From the NCBI GenBank assembly GCA_036583965.1, contig JAZBQD010000014.1:558001-622000 (forward strand): a stretch of 64,000 nt of DNA, read 5' to 3'. The notes under the pieces are model-generated. The model searched no databases. It was not told the origin of the DNA and was given only the letters and a program-made list of their open reading frames with translations. Each line of letters opens with the position of its first letter. The stretch's first letter is position 1. Origin of the DNA: Prunella strophiata. Its lineage: Eukaryota; Chordata; Aves; Passeriformes; Prunellidae. A program made the position numbers and the translations under genes. This document shows, piece by piece, positions 1-12,271 of the stretch.

Positions 1-1873
1 TCCAGAGGGTTTCTGAGGGTGGGATTACTGTTAAGGTTTTTTTTCCCTTGATCACAGTCCTGCTGGTAGTGAAGCGTGTGAAACAAAAGTTCAAATGTTG
101 GCATGTTCTCCTGTGGGATAGCAGTACTCACAGTAGATCATTTCCATATCTGAAATAAGCTACACAATGACTTTTTTTTTCAGCTGCTGCACCCAGCTGA
201 AGCATAATCAGTGATTTCTAGTCTAGTTATTAATGCTTCTGTACTACTTTTCCCATGCTTGTGCAAATTAATGTAAAAAGAAAATATCATAGAAGCTTTT
301 ATTTTCTATAAAAACAGATTATCAAGAACTGAGAAATCAGGAATTCCTACCTCCTTCAGATGCCTGAACTAGGAGCATAGTAATTTTTCAGCTCTGATAT
401 AGTCTTTGTAGAATGTTTAACAGCTGAATTTCCTCCAATAATGCTGATTCTCTCCAGTGACAAAAGAAGAATCCTTCTGTGCCTAGGTTCTTCAATTCAT
501 ACTTAAATTTGGATGGGTTTACTTATTCCCCTCACAACTTCTGGTACCTTCTGGGGCTTGCTTCTGTTCCTCAAGAGCTTTGAAATCTGTGATAGAAATA
601 TAACTAGTTTCTTTTTCTTTCTCACCCTGTTTTGAAGGACATGGACCTTACTGTGGTACTCTGGCAAACTGGGAGATTATAAAGAAAGAGTATGTTTCAG
701 ACAGTTTAAAATAGATTTAAAATAACCAAAAATACAGGAGTTGCAGCCTTTTGCCAGCCCTACAACATGTGCAGGATAATTGAGCAATATAAACTGATGA
801 TCTTCACTACTCATGTAATATTAGGTGCAAGGGGATTATAAAAGGGACTAAGAATTTAAAATAATATTTTGCTCCCTGCAGTAGTTAATCATCATCAGTG
901 AGCACTGGTTTCTCTCTAGTACTTCTACTGAAGAAGGTGAGAATTTCTCTCTCTCATCTAGCTGAGTAAGAGAGCTGGAGTCTCAGATGTGTGTGATCCT
1001 TGTGGCTTCCACAGGAGATGCTACATCTGAGTAAAAGCTCCTTTCCACCTCCTGGCTCTGTATTCCTCATTACTATAAGCTGCCAAAATCCATTCTGGAG
1101 TTCCCACTGTTATCACCTTTCCTTGCTGCTGTCCTCAGAGTCCTTGATAATGAGGTCTAGGGGGACGTAGCATCTGCCAGCTTCGTGTCTGGGGAGAGAA
1201 AAGAAAAGGAAGAGAAATTATACTCTCTTTTTCTCGTAGCAGTACTTAAAGTATTGAGGACTCCTGGAATAAATCCTTGGCCCAAAGGAGTCTTAAATGT
1301 ACTGAGCATGGAGTGGTAATTTACACCTCCTGAGAGCCTGCCAAGGTCGGCCAAGTATCGGCTACAGAAAGCATCGAGTAGAGAATTCAACAAAATCTAA
1401 TTCTTCCACAATTCTATCACTCCACAAAACCCACCTAGGAAGCCTGTAAATTATGGAAGATTAAGCACAAGTATCAACAAACTAGAAGTGGATTCAACAC
1501 TGGGATGCATCTTACGGTGAGTGCCCAGTGTAGGATGAAAATAAACAAGAAGTGATGCAGGAAATGGAGCACAGGAGCAAGGAGAAGACCACGGCGCTGC
1601 ATCCCCGGGCCACTCATGTGGAACACAAGCCTTAAAAACAGATCCAACATTGCCACCTGCGGGTGGCTTTGGCGAGGAGCTGGAGGGGCCAGGGCAGAGA
1701 GCCGGAGGAGGCTGGCAATGTGGGAAGAGCCTTTGGGAAGGGCACTGCCAGCACAGGGGAGGGATTCTGTTCTTCCAACGCAAAATGTAGAGCTGCTGTG
1801 AGACACTGGTAACTGGGACACACTTATCAGTTGTAGAACACCACTCTCACTGACTTTAGAGATGGGACTCATT
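1..1873. other. Non-coding flank, no feature recognised
   Basis: AT-rich unique-looking sequence. Short open frames between 1,157 and 1,872 overlap each other on both strands and have no recognisable domain, so they look like chance frames. A locally GC-richer patch at about 1,560-1,760 has no splice or promoter context that I can support. Confidence 0.5.
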
Positions 1874-2260
1874 AATCACAGAGTTGTGGAATCGTGTAAC
1901 CAGCTAGGCTGGAAAAGACCTTTCAGATCTTTGACTCCCAGCACTGTCAAACCCACCACTAAACCCTGTCCCCAGGTGCCACAGCTACATGGCTTTTAAA
2001 TCCCTCTTCTCTGGGCAGCCTGTTCCAGGGCTTGACAACCTTTACCATGATGGAATTTTTCCTAATACCCAATCTAAATCTCCCCTGGCACAGCTTGAGG
2101 CTGTTTCCTCTTGTCCCCAAGACAAGGGGCTTGCTACCTGGGAGAAGATATTGACCCCCACCTGGCTACAACATCCTTTAGGGTGGTTTGGGAGAGCAAT
2201 AATTTCCTCCCTGAGTATCCTTTTCTCTTCATTTCCCTCCTTAGGCCAGATAACAGCTTT
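1874..2260 (-). mobile_element. CR1 LINE 3'-end fragment
   Basis: Read on the plus strand, this is the complement of an avian CR1 3' region. It opens with an 'atcacagagttgtggaatcg' block like the CR1 tail complement. It then carries the hallmark order 'gggcagcctgttcca', 'tttttcctaatacccaatc', 'ctcccctggcacagcttgag', 'tttcctcttgtcc' and 'acctgggagaaga'. The element is therefore in minus orientation and 5'-truncated, as most CR1 copies are. The divergence is moderate and there is no coding potential left. Plus-strand open frames here (from 1,989 and 2,111) are antisense CR1 and not genes. The subfamily cannot be fixed without an alignment. Confidence 0.92.
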
Positions 2261-3189
2261 GGCAATCCAGATTTGACAAATTTTTTGACAAATTTCTCTT
2301 TGTCACTGAGTATTTGGAGTCACACACGAATCTCTTTTGCAATGTAGGTTTCTCAGTAGCTCCATCAACTTGCCTGGGTTATACTTGCAGGGGATTTTGG
2401 CTTCAGGTGAGTCTCATCAGAAAATAATTTGTCTATTAGTGGCAGGTCTTTGGTTGAGTGCAGTCACTGACCATTGGTTAAAATGATATTCAAGGGGAAC
2501 CTTTATTTCAGCAAAGGGTGAATTTAGCTGATGTATATTTAGTCAGTATTGCATTTAAATGCACATTTGAAATAAATATTTCCGTTTCTGCATAGTTTCG
2601 TTCACTAATCATACATTCTGATTGTAGTATATACATTAGTTTTATGCCTTCATTCTTAAAAATTAAATACAACAGCAAACAGTGAAATAAAATTGTTATA
2701 AACCAGAAGAAAGTGCTTTACTGATATATACTAGATATATATAGGTAAAAGACTTGTTATGTATGTGTTCACGCCTACAAAGAGGCCAAAGTCAGGGGAT
2801 AATGATGCATTTAAATTCTCCATGGAATGAGCATAATTGAATTAGCTTGCTCAGGGTTCTGTTTATGCAGGTGCTGGGCTAGAGAGAGGCACTAGATGAT
2901 GCCATCTGTGTGTCCTGCTTCTTTCCAGAAGGTTCCCTTCCCTCCATAGACAGTGCAGAGCAATTCATAATGTGCTGATTTCACTGGATCTGTGCATTCT
3001 GTGGAGATGGGCTGGGAGAGTTGGAGATTTTCCTGAGAAGAGAAGGCTCTGGTGAGAGTTTACAACACCTTCCTATTGGAAATAGGAAATTTATATGTTT
3101 ATAAAGGACCTACAGGAGAGGGCATGCAGGGACAGGGCAAGAGGGGTAATTGAGCAATATAAACTTTGATGGCTTTGAGTTGTGAGAGG
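2261..3189. other. Non-coding stretch, nothing recognised
   Basis: AT-rich sequence with scattered TA-rich words (for example around 2,630-2,760). No coding frame, repeat family or promoter signal that I can support. Confidence 0.5.
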
Positions 3190-3420
3190 GTAGCATTAGA
3201 TTAGATATAAGGAAAAAACTCTTTACTGTGAGGGTTGTGAAGCACTGGCTCAGGTTGCCCAGAGAAGTTGTAGACTCCCCATCCCTGGAAGTGTTCAGGG
3301 CAAGGTCTGATGGGGCTCTGAGCAGCCTGGAAAGTGTGGAAAGTATCCCTGCCCCTGGCAAGGGTGTTGGAACAGCATGACCTTTAAGGTCACTTCCATC
3401 CTGAAGTGTTTTATAATTGT
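3190..3420 (+). mobile_element. CR1 LINE 3'-end fragment
   Basis: Sense-strand CR1 tail. 'agatataaggaaaaaactc' is followed by 'agcactggctcaggttgccc', 'gactccccatccctggaagt' and, near the end, 'ccttccaac'-type tail wording. In sense the translation resembles the remnant peptide common in avian CR1 tails (charged/aromatic, then LPREVVDSPSLEVF-like). It is severely 5'-truncated. The long minus-strand open frames from about 3,110 to 3,673 run antisense through this element and are not genes. Confidence 0.9.
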
Positions 3421-6400
3421 ACAACTTCCAACTGAAGATCTGGTACCTGGCATAAAAATCCATGCTGCTTGGCAAGTGTTCTCCTGACCAGGTTTTTCTT
3501 CTGGAAGGAGCAAATGAAGCAGATGGGAAGCTTGCAGAGCTTTCAAGGTGGTCAAGCTGTAGCAGGAGGGCTGCTGGCTTGAGGAGAGCTGGGGTGGAAA
3601 GGTGACTGATGCCATCTCTGCCAGGGAGCACTGCAAAAACAACCCCAAAAAGACCTTGGAGCATTACCCACACACTGCTCTTCTGGAAAAAACTAAAGCA
3701 GGACTTTTCATGTTTTCATGTGGATTTCTCCACCTTCAGAAGCCTGAATGTTGGGGGTTTTTTAACACATCATTGCTCACAGAACATTGAGTTTGTAGGT
3801 TCTGCTAAATGAACTTACTGCAGTTTTAACTATCCATTGCAATGTGTTGTGAAAAACATGTACTTTACATGGAATGTAACTGTGTGGGACAAAATAAGAA
3901 TGAACTGAAAATAATGAACCCCTCAGAATTATTACTGGATTGTTTTACACTATTACTACATAATATTTTATTATATTACTGATTATTACTGAAATAATCC
4001 TTCTAAAATAATTGAGACCCTCAGAATTCTTTGATTGTTCTTCTTTCTATTCTCTCTGGTTTGTTTTACAATCATGTCATTTGTATTCTCTCTGGGACTT
4101 GATATGCAGGCCAAAGACATCAGATTGACTTAGGTTGTATCATTTGAAGGTTCTTATCAGATTTTAGGGTTTCTTAGGATTGGGCTGAAACTTCTTATCT
4201 CTCTTTTCCCTCTGTCTTCCCCCATGGAAGGCTCTGGTTGTGTTCCCAGCCTCATTGCCCCACCCCAGGCCAAGGAGAAGCAAACAGGGCCAGGCTGTGG
4301 CTTCAGCCTCTGCTTTAGAGTTTTGCTGCTTCTGCATCCTGTGAATTGTGTTTTGTAAACCTCTGCTGGCCAGAAATCCCCATTCTTGTCAGAATGAATG
4401 CAGATCATAAAAAAGAAAGGAAGGGTAGGGTGCATTTGAACGTTTTTCAGCTTTGCTGTGGATATCTGGCTTGTGGTGATTTGCTTAGAAGAGGATTAAT
4501 TGTAATGCAAACTCAGGAAGAATGGGGATCCCTTAATGACAAGTGCCAAGTGTACAGGAAATGTGTTGTGTATAAGAGCCAGTGGAATCAAAACAGAATT
4601 ATAAAACCTTTCTAGGATCTCCCTGATGCTTCAAAATGCTTCAGAGAAATCCATTATATTTGGAGAATTTCCCCAGCAGGAATTCTTCGTGTCCTCATCT
4701 TCCATTTTAATAAATAAATCCAAAGTTACAGCAAATGAGGTGAAGGCTTGTGCACACAAGTGCTTTGCACAAATGCAAAATGCAGCAATTGGACTGGGTT
4801 GTGTCGAATGAGAGTATTTGTGCCACCTAATTAAATCCTGACTACTTTGTTGCAGACAGACATTTCCATGGACCCACAAGCTGATTCCTGTGGGTGAACG
4901 TTTGCAGCCCTGAAGCTTTCCAGACTGGGGAAGGGCTCAGAAAGCCTGGGCATGTCCTGCTGAGCTGGAGGCTGGTGCAGAGACACCCAAAATAGCAGAG
5001 CTCCTGCCCGTGGGAATTTCCACTGCAGGAATCAGGTTTTCCAACACTGCTCTGAATGCAGCCCAGAGCTGATTCATTAATTTTTGTGTGGCTGTGGTGC
5101 TCAGGTTAATAAAACTGCCCCAGGAGGGTCTTTGGCTGTGGTCCTAGAGATACACATGGGGACAGATTAATAAATAAACCAGAACTGTAATGGGTTTTCT
5201 GAAGGGTGACACTGGTCCAATTCAATTTTCTAATGACAACAGCACTCCTTAGTTTTGAAAATGAGATGCTGAGAATGGAAAATTGCTACTTTCAGAACAA
5301 CATTGAGTTATTACAATCTTTGTATGAAATAAATTTTGGATACCCATAAATAAATCATGTTAGACTCAGAAATGTTAGAAGACTTTGGCTTTTTGTTCTT
5401 AGAATGTACTTTAGTGAAGCATCACATAGGAAAGCTATGGTATATGTTTTCAAATATATTTTCCCACTCCCAAATGTTTTCTTAAATATTTTCTTCCATT
5501 CCCTCTAGAAATTTTTTGAGAATCTGAGATGAAATGCCAAGGTTGTCAGGAAAGTAGGTTTGTGGTCAGGAGTGCCAGGGAGAGAGAGCCCTGTCTGGCA
5601 ACAGGAACTGAATTTTCTAAAAGTCTGTGTATGAAAGAGTTTCAGAACAGCTGAGTTCCTTTTTTTTTTTTTTTTTTTTTTTTTTATTTCTGTAACTAAC
5701 TGCTTGTGAGACCCAGAGCCACAAGCAAATAAAACTGTCAATTTCCTAAGGCAAAATCCCCAAAAGGCAGGAGAGGGATGAAAATGTTTTTACTTGGTAG
5801 TAGTATTTGTTGGATTGCTTACTGCTTCAGATTGAGGCTTGCTTCCAAACAAAACATAAACTTAACATGACAAATGAAAACTAGATTAAAATAATAAAAA
5901 TTTTTCAACAATTTGAGGGGTTTTTTTTGGTCAGGTAATTGCATGAACGTACTACAAATTTGTCAATCACATCAGCTGATAAAGATATTTACCTTTGCCA
6001 AAATGTTTTGAGTGACTCTACAGTGACCTTTCCAAGTCACTTCAGCTTCTGCTGTCTCCTGCTGTGTGCTCAGAGAAGCAGCACAACCAGAAGTTCCAGG
6101 TAAAAAGAGGGGCACATACAGAGTTAATGTGTGGTAAAAGTATTTCATGGTCTGCCTGCTCTTCTGACCACTTTTCACTCAGCTTTTGTGAAAGCTTCTC
6201 TAGAGAAGGATGATGATCAGATAATAATCACTTTATACAGAGCAAGCCCTTCCCCCTCACCCTCCATTATGACTGGGCTTTAGAAAGTTCAGTGAAAAGA
6301 TCTAAATCTTTCCTTTAAGGCACATTTTACCTCTTGCCTCTTTAAAGCTTCCCTTGACTTCCCCAATCAGCTAATTACAATTACAAGTCACAGAGAGGGC

Positions 6401-6435
6401 CACTCTCAGCACTTGCTAACTGCAGCTATCATAAT
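3421..6435. other. Non-coding stretch with AT-rich unique sequence
   Basis: No gene or known repeat family recognised. Contains TTATTA-rich sequence near 3,950-4,000 and the long poly-T at 5,660. Several short open frames are unsupported by domains or codon structure. Confidence 0.45.
5660..5685. repeat. Poly-T tract (26 T)
   Basis: A pure run of about 26 thymines followed by 'atttctg'. It is the longest homopolymer in the first half of the window. No adjacent retroposed body is recognised, so it may be the tail of an unrecognised minus-strand insertion or simple slippage. Confidence 0.95.
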
Positions 6436-6645
6436 ATTATGATAATATTAAGACTGAGTACTGATGCAGGCTGAAATCAGGAATCACTGAAGTTAAAGTT
6501 GTGTACACTGATGTAAAGCTGCTTCTCAGGGTTTTTTGTTCTTTTTTTTTTTGTTGTTTTCCCTATATCATAACTGGAGCTATTTCTTTGCCAGAAATCT
6601 TTTTGACATTATCTTCCATAAAGTTTAAAACCAGATTTTACAGCA
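6436..6645 (+). repeat. Spaced direct duplication, copy 1
   Basis: About 210 bp from 'attatgataatattaag' to 'ccagattttacagca'. It recurs in the same orientation at 7,596-7,854. Outside a central T-rich tract the copies differ by about ten substitutions and a small indel. Copy 1 has the shorter T-rich centre. The edges could be read as TG...CA, as in an LTR, but no convincing target-site duplication, polypurine tract, TATA box or AATAAA is present. I therefore call it only a duplication. Confidence 0.9.
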
Positions 6646-7595
6646 TGGGAGACAAAGGAGTATCCCATCCAACTGGTCCAGGAAAGAATTTTGGAAGGGT
6701 TAGATCATGTTGTCCAGACAAGAACTTGCCTGGGATGGTGCATTTAGCACCTGTGATCCAAATGGATGAGCTGTAGAATCCTTAGGAGTCACAGGAGTAG
6801 TTAGGAAATTGGTTTTATGTCTCATCCAAAAGAAGCTAAAAAGATAAGCAGAGGAAAGAAGCTGTGAGTACCTGCCTGTGCATGACTACATTTTTCTAAT
6901 TTAGTCTAGTAATCTACTAGATTAGATTTATTCAGTCTACTAATCACTGCAAATTTTTTCACCCTCTTGGGAGCAGCTGCTCAGGATCCTTCTCATGGTC
7001 ACAATTTTTCTGCTGGCCAGGTGACAGAATTGTTATCAGCACACTCCAAGGTGCTTCCTTGAAGGTGGCACCTTGATAAATCCCAAGCAGGGTTTTAGTT
7101 GGGCACCTGGGTAGCACAGCTTTTCTGTAATCACCTGGATTTGTTATTTTGGTTACAGCTGTTTTGAGACACCACTTCCAAACAAGAACCTTTTGCTGGA
7201 TGCAGTGGGGATCTCTGGGTGCTGCTAGATTTCTGGAAAAAGAAAGGGAAGCAGAAAGAAGCAATAATAAGGACCTGTCCTGCTGGGTGCAGCCCCTGCA
7301 CTATGATGCACCTTCAGCTTCCACAGTTTGATTTCCAAAATCAAACAGCTTCTGGCTTCCTGCATTTGCTGCTGATTACAGGAACCAGGAGGTTTTCACT
7401 TGCCCCTAAGCTGCTTAATGTTAAACAGCATTTGGGTTTGGGTTTTTTTGGCTTTTTCCTTTTTGAAGCACGGAAAAGCATAGCTGTTTTCTGGGAAGGG
7501 CTGAGGGAGGACCTCATCATCCTCCCTGCTTGAAATCTCATGAGGTCCCTTTCTATAGCTGTGGTTTCTGTTTTCTCTCCTACAGAAAACACTAC
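6646..7595. other. Single-copy spacer between the two duplicated segments
   Basis: About 950 bp between the duplicated segments. I see no reading frame with retroviral or transposase similarity and no inverted termini. Short open frames (6,959-7,592) on both strands have no recognisable domains. Confidence 0.4.
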
Positions 7596-7854
7596 ATTAT
7601 GATAATATTAAGACTGAGTGCTGATGGAGGCTGAAATCAGGAATCACTGAAGTTAAAGCTGTATACAGTAATGTAATGATGCTTCTCAGGGTTTTTTGGT
7701 TTTTTTTTTGGTTTTTTTTTTTTTGGTGGGGGGGGTTGTTTTGTGTTTTTGGTTTTTTTTTTTCCCTATATCATAACTAGAGGTATTTCTTTGCCAGAAA
7801 TCTTTCTCTTTTAAACATTATCTTCCATAAAGTTTAAAACCAGATTTTACAGCA
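7596..7854 (+). repeat. Spaced direct duplication, copy 2
   Basis: Second copy of the segment at 6,436-6,645, about 1,160 bp downstream and in the same orientation. It is about 50 bp longer, mainly because its T/G-rich centre (about 7,690-7,783, including a GGTGGGGGGGG run) has expanded. Left and right edges match copy 1 closely. Confidence 0.9.
7690..7783. repeat. T/G-rich low-complexity tract
   Basis: Runs of T broken by GG, with a 'ggtggggggggttg' core. It is an expanded version of the short T tract at the same place in the upstream copy, so it grew after the duplication, or shrank in the other copy. Confidence 0.85.
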
Positions 7855-8139
7855 ATAGAAAGCTGCTTACCTGTTCAATAGGGAATTGAAAGTCTTATAC
7901 TTTGAATTGCCACAGTGTGGCAATGTTTCAGAGAATTTTGTTGAAGTCTGCTGGCAGTATTGGTGAACTCCAGCACTGGGCTGATGGTGGAGCATTTCCC
8001 TGTAACCCTCTCTGTACTCTGCACAATAATTCAGTGTGGCAGTGACAAGCTCCAGTGTAAAAGAGGGAGGAAGAATGCACTGAGATGCTGTGGTAGAGAA
8101 TTGCAGTGATTGGGGTGAGGTTAGGGTACAGGAATTTAA

Positions 8140-8160
8140 TTTTTTTTTTTTTTTTTTTTT
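8140..8160. repeat. Poly-T tract (21 T)
   Basis: Pure thymine run following 'ggaatttaa' and ending at 'gaattctc'. Confidence 0.95.
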
Positions 8161-9439
8161 GAATTCTCATCTTATTTTTAATTTGTGTGGGAGAGACCAG
8201 CATTGCTGGTCTCTGAGCTCTTCATGTTCTCTTCCTGATATTTTCCCTGTTGCATCCTACTCAATTTATTTTTCTGTAGGGATATTCAAAACAATGAGCA
8301 GAGTGGCATACTTGCCTGTTTCTTACATATTTGTTTCCAAATATTCTGTAATGAAAAAATAACATATCATTAAGGTTCTGAATTGCAATTAGGTTGTTTA
8401 CCACCTTCTACATTATTGGTTTTTTTCATAAAGTGAAGTAACCCATGTTCACACAGATACTGTTTTAACCTCTCAATGCACTGACACTTGTGCCTATTGG
8501 AAGCTTTACTCCAATAAATGCCTGTGAAGGGGTAAATGTCAATCTAATTTCTCAAATTAGCCACATTTTACAAGGACAAGAGATAGGACACTGACTAGGC
8601 TTGAAGCAAGTGGGATCCAGGGTTTGGGCAGAGTCTTGTAGCTGAGGCAGCTATCTCTATATTTTCTGTGTCCATATTTCCTTACAGAATTATTTGCATT
8701 TAAATATTTGGATGGGGAAAAATTAATTTGTTGGGTTTTGGTTGATCCCTGCAGTTATGTCTTGAGATTATGCCCTGTAATTGTGTAAAATCAAAGGCAG
8801 CTTTTCTCTTTTCCTTCTTCTTTTGCCTAATCTTGAGGTGGAGCCTGAATGCTCTGCAAATGCACCTGCTCTGTCCAGACTCCATCGGGTAAAAACATTC
8901 AAACTTGTTTTCTGTGCTGTGGAAGATTATGCTCAATGTTGAGCTTTATTTTCACCCACAAACAAGGTCCAGGGGGACATTGTGGCTGCTGCTGTGAGGA
9001 GAATTTTACTGTCAGTGTCAATTTGTGTGGCACTTGGTGAATGTGTTGCACATCAATACCCTGGTGTGTGTGAGTTCCTTCTCCATCAAGTATCTCTAAG
9101 GTCTCTCCTTGTCCTACCCCTCTCATTTCAGAGGAGCCTCTCAGAGTGTCCCTCTCAGCACATGGAATAACCTGAGCCCTAGGAATTAATAACCATGTCC
9201 CACCAATTCAGTGATGCTCTCTTTAAATCTCACCGAGTTTTGCACAGGCCTGCTTTAACAGCAATTAGCTCCCAAAGACATTCCTGTTCCTGAGGGGATC
9301 TTAAACTCATTGAAGGGCTTTCCTTACTCACTGGAAGCTATGAAGCAATAGAGTTATCTTTGATACCAATTTAATTAATTCAGCTGCAAGGCACTGATGT
9401 ATTCAGAAGGCTAGCATGGATATTACAGGCACACTCTAT

Positions 9440-9790
9440 TGCTCACAGCCAGTCTAATTTAGTGTGCTGAACTTGTATTGGTTTTTTTTACCATGGCAAA
9501 ATCCAGTCAAACAATAATGCATGGATTTGGAAAGGCTTTATAGTTCCTCAATGTTGGCACATTCATATTTGAATTTGTCAGCAAAGGAAAATTAGTTCAA
9601 ACACAGTGCAATGATGCATTCACTGCTCTGGGAGCCTCTAGTTCAGAACTTGACACTGATAAACTGTTATAATTAATTCTTTCCACTTAATGAGATGGCT
9701 TATACTATCAGCAAATGCGAGCTTTGATGTCAACATATTACATTGACCATCTTCCTGTATTAATTAGAACATGACTGGATGGAGGCTTTT
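9440..9790. promoter_or_regulatory. Possible distal regulatory element
   Basis: About 350 bp without recognisable repeats. It is dense in ATTA/TAAT and AATTAATT homeodomain-type words ('aattaattct', 'ttaattagaa'), has 'aataatgcat' and 'caatgatgcatt' words, and shows little homopolymer sequence compared with its surroundings. This composition is typical of vertebrate conserved non-coding elements, but conservation itself cannot be seen here. This is an inference. Confidence 0.2.
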
Positions 9791-11827
9791 CTTACAGAAG
9801 ACCAAAAGACAAATACAGTGAAGTTTGTTTATGTGCCTAACTAACCACACGTATTGAGGCAGCTCCTGTGTGCTTACCCTGAGTCAGAGAATGGTTTTCA
9901 GTGATAAAGCAGGAGAAATTGGGAAAGTGAACTTCTTGGCTCTGTTCCTGCATTTGTCATTGAGTCAGGCAAGTCATTAGACACAGTTTGAGTCCAGCTT
10001 ACCTATCTGTTTAATGGAGATAATAAGACTTTCCTGTTGGGGAGAGGGATTTTAAGGCTTAATTAATCAATATTGTGGAGCTCTTTGCTGCGCTAAAAAG
10101 AAAGTCAAAATATTGCTTGCTGTAGGTTAAATGGTATGGAAACAAAGTGTAACCTGATAGTGCTTTAATTTTATGCATTTTTACTGAAAATTATACTAAC
10201 TTGATTACATTGATACTAACATCCACATCAGAGTTGTTGGAGAGCTTGTACTGAAAATGAGTGCAATAATAGCTTACAGATTTGCATGTAAAGGACTAAG
10301 AATAGCTGATTACTGATCCTGTTCTCATTTGATGATTTTATTTTGCTTTATATGTGCAGAGAATGTGCCAGAAAAATAAAAAATTGCAGTGTGTTTTGAC
10401 ATGAACAGACACTAATAAGTGGTACTCAGTGGAGCTGAAAAAAAAGTGATTAAGTAGGTCAGCTTACTTAAAGAATAGGGAATAAAAATAAGGTTAAAAC
10501 AAGTGTAAATGGGTAGAAAGCATTAAAGACAGCAATATTTGTACAGGTGTGGCCAGGTAGAGACAAAAGGGGTGTTTTTAATGCAAAACAGTCTGGCAAA
10601 AGAAGGTATCTGAGATCCATGTGCTGGATTCCTACAGCACTGTGCATGGGAAGGAGGGGAAAAGCAAAAGGTGATTGATGTCAACCTCAAATTGCTCTGT
10701 GCCACGTCAGGCTAGTGCAGCACCTGTCTCCTCTGAATTCTGGGGGCTGGAGTGCCTTGCTGCTGGACAAAAGCTCTGCTTGCTCCTCAGGCTCTCTGCC
10801 AGACTCTTTATTGATCATGCTTTTTGGATGAGGGTTTGCTCAGAGTAAGCATCACCCTAAATATCCACCTGTATGGATGATGATCTTAGCAGGAAGTTTT
10901 CAATTGACTTCCACTTTCATCACTATCTCCTTTCTTTAAAATATATTTTCCAAAATTATTCATTCCATCCCAGTGATAACAACATTGCTGTCTTGTGTCT
11001 CTTTGGTGTCTGCTCTGCTCTGGAAGAAACAGATATTTTCAGCCTTTGTCCAGCAATGTTTATTCCTGTAATTGCAACAATGACTTGTTCCTAGCAGAGT
11101 AACCAGCTTCACCTTTCTGATTACTGTCATGGTGACTACTTGAATCAATATTGCACCTTAACATGATAAAATGCCTTGATTCAGGATGGATGGATCAGTG
11201 CTTTCAGGATGATTGGCAGAAATCTTGCAGATAAGTCTCTGAGACTTTGAATGCACTGAAAATTATCCTGAAAATCTGTGTTTTCATCTGGGTGTTGTCT
11301 GTCATTTTAGTTTCATCCTCTTTTCCACAGTAATTTCAGTTGACCTCAATATGTTGTGTTGGTTTTTTTCCTAGCACAGTCTGATTTTTGTAATAAAGTG
11401 TGTTGCCATATATAACAGGATCCCATTTCTCATCTCTGTCAAACAGAATTACTCTGATGGCAATGCATTCAAATCCACCTTGATATTACAGTTGTAGTTG
11501 TTTGACTCAGTGATGGGACAGAAACTGAAGACTTTATTCTTTTTTTAACAAGGGCTGTCATGGTCAGACATTTGCAACAATGCTACTTAAATTTGTGCCT
11601 TGGTAATCTGAGCCCCAGCATGTACCTGTGCCTTTCTGCTGCTTGTGTGTGCTACTGGAATAATGGAGCCATCTTAATTTCAAGCTGTCCAAGTTCAGAA
11701 AGCTCCTCAAGTTAGAAGCAGACCTGAGTGAAATTCCTGGGAGCAAGTATCCTGGGAGTAAGGAGACTGGGAGGAGGGTGTATTGTGCTGGCTGCATCAG
11801 GATGGGTTGAAAATGGGTGTGAATCCC

Positions 11828-12265
11828 TGTAGCAGACAGGTAGAGAAATTATAAAAGAAAGGCCTCATAAAATCAGACCTGCTCTGCTAAATTAATAGGT
11901 TGACCTGTCACGTCTTCTGAGTGCAGCTAAAGTACTTTGCAAGTTCCCATGCAAAAACAGTCTTGCTATGAAAGGTTTGTTAACACAACAACCAATTCTT
12001 AGGGAGAAAAACAACTAGCACCTGCATAAACATTAAATCTGTCCCATGAGAATCAGTGAGGAAAATATGTAAACAATTCAAGAATAGAGAGATTTGATGG
12101 ACAAGTAAAATATATCTTACTAACCAATAGAATAATTGGCAAGAAAGCTATTAACCAAATAAAGTTGCACACAAGGCCTGTAAAAACTGTATAAAATGAG
12201 TTGTGTGAATAAAGAATTAGCTTTTTCTGCATGAAGAAAATGGAGTTAGGTGACTAATTACAACA
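11828..12265 (+). mobile_element. Solo LTR of an endogenous retrovirus
   Basis: A 438-bp LTR with TG...CA termini ('tgtagcagac' at the left, 'attacaaca' at the right). It is flanked by a near-perfect 6-bp target-site duplication: aatccc at 11,822-11,827 and aatcct at 12,266-12,271. Inside, in order on the plus strand, are a CCAAT box (12,124-12,128), a TATA box (tataaaa, 12,190-12,196) and a polyadenylation signal (aataaa, 12,208-12,213) about 12 nt further on. This compact promoter plus poly(A) layout is retroviral. No internal gag/pol/env region is present, so it is a solo LTR left by recombination. The 6-bp duplication suggests an ERVK/alpharetrovirus-like group. The family name needs a repeat library. 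Confidence 0.87.
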
Positions 12266-12271
12266 AATCCT

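Larger units (their letters stand above)
7855..11821. other. Non-coding stretch with possible conserved element
   Basis: No gene recognised. A 21-T run lies at 8,140-8,160. The part from about 9,440 to 9,790 is repeat-free with many TAAT-type words and is described separately as a possible regulatory element. Confidence 0.45.

Noticed and set aside
3110..3673. 187-codon minus-strand open frame
   Set aside because: Runs antisense through a plus-strand CR1 tail; the middle of the peptide is the complement of CR1 sequence.
6440..7854. Small LTR retrotransposon with 206- and 255-bp LTRs
   Set aside because: TG...CA edges are present, but there is no target-site duplication, no polypurine tract before the right copy, no TATA/AATAAA pair and no recognised primer-binding site. 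Kept only as a duplication with a question.
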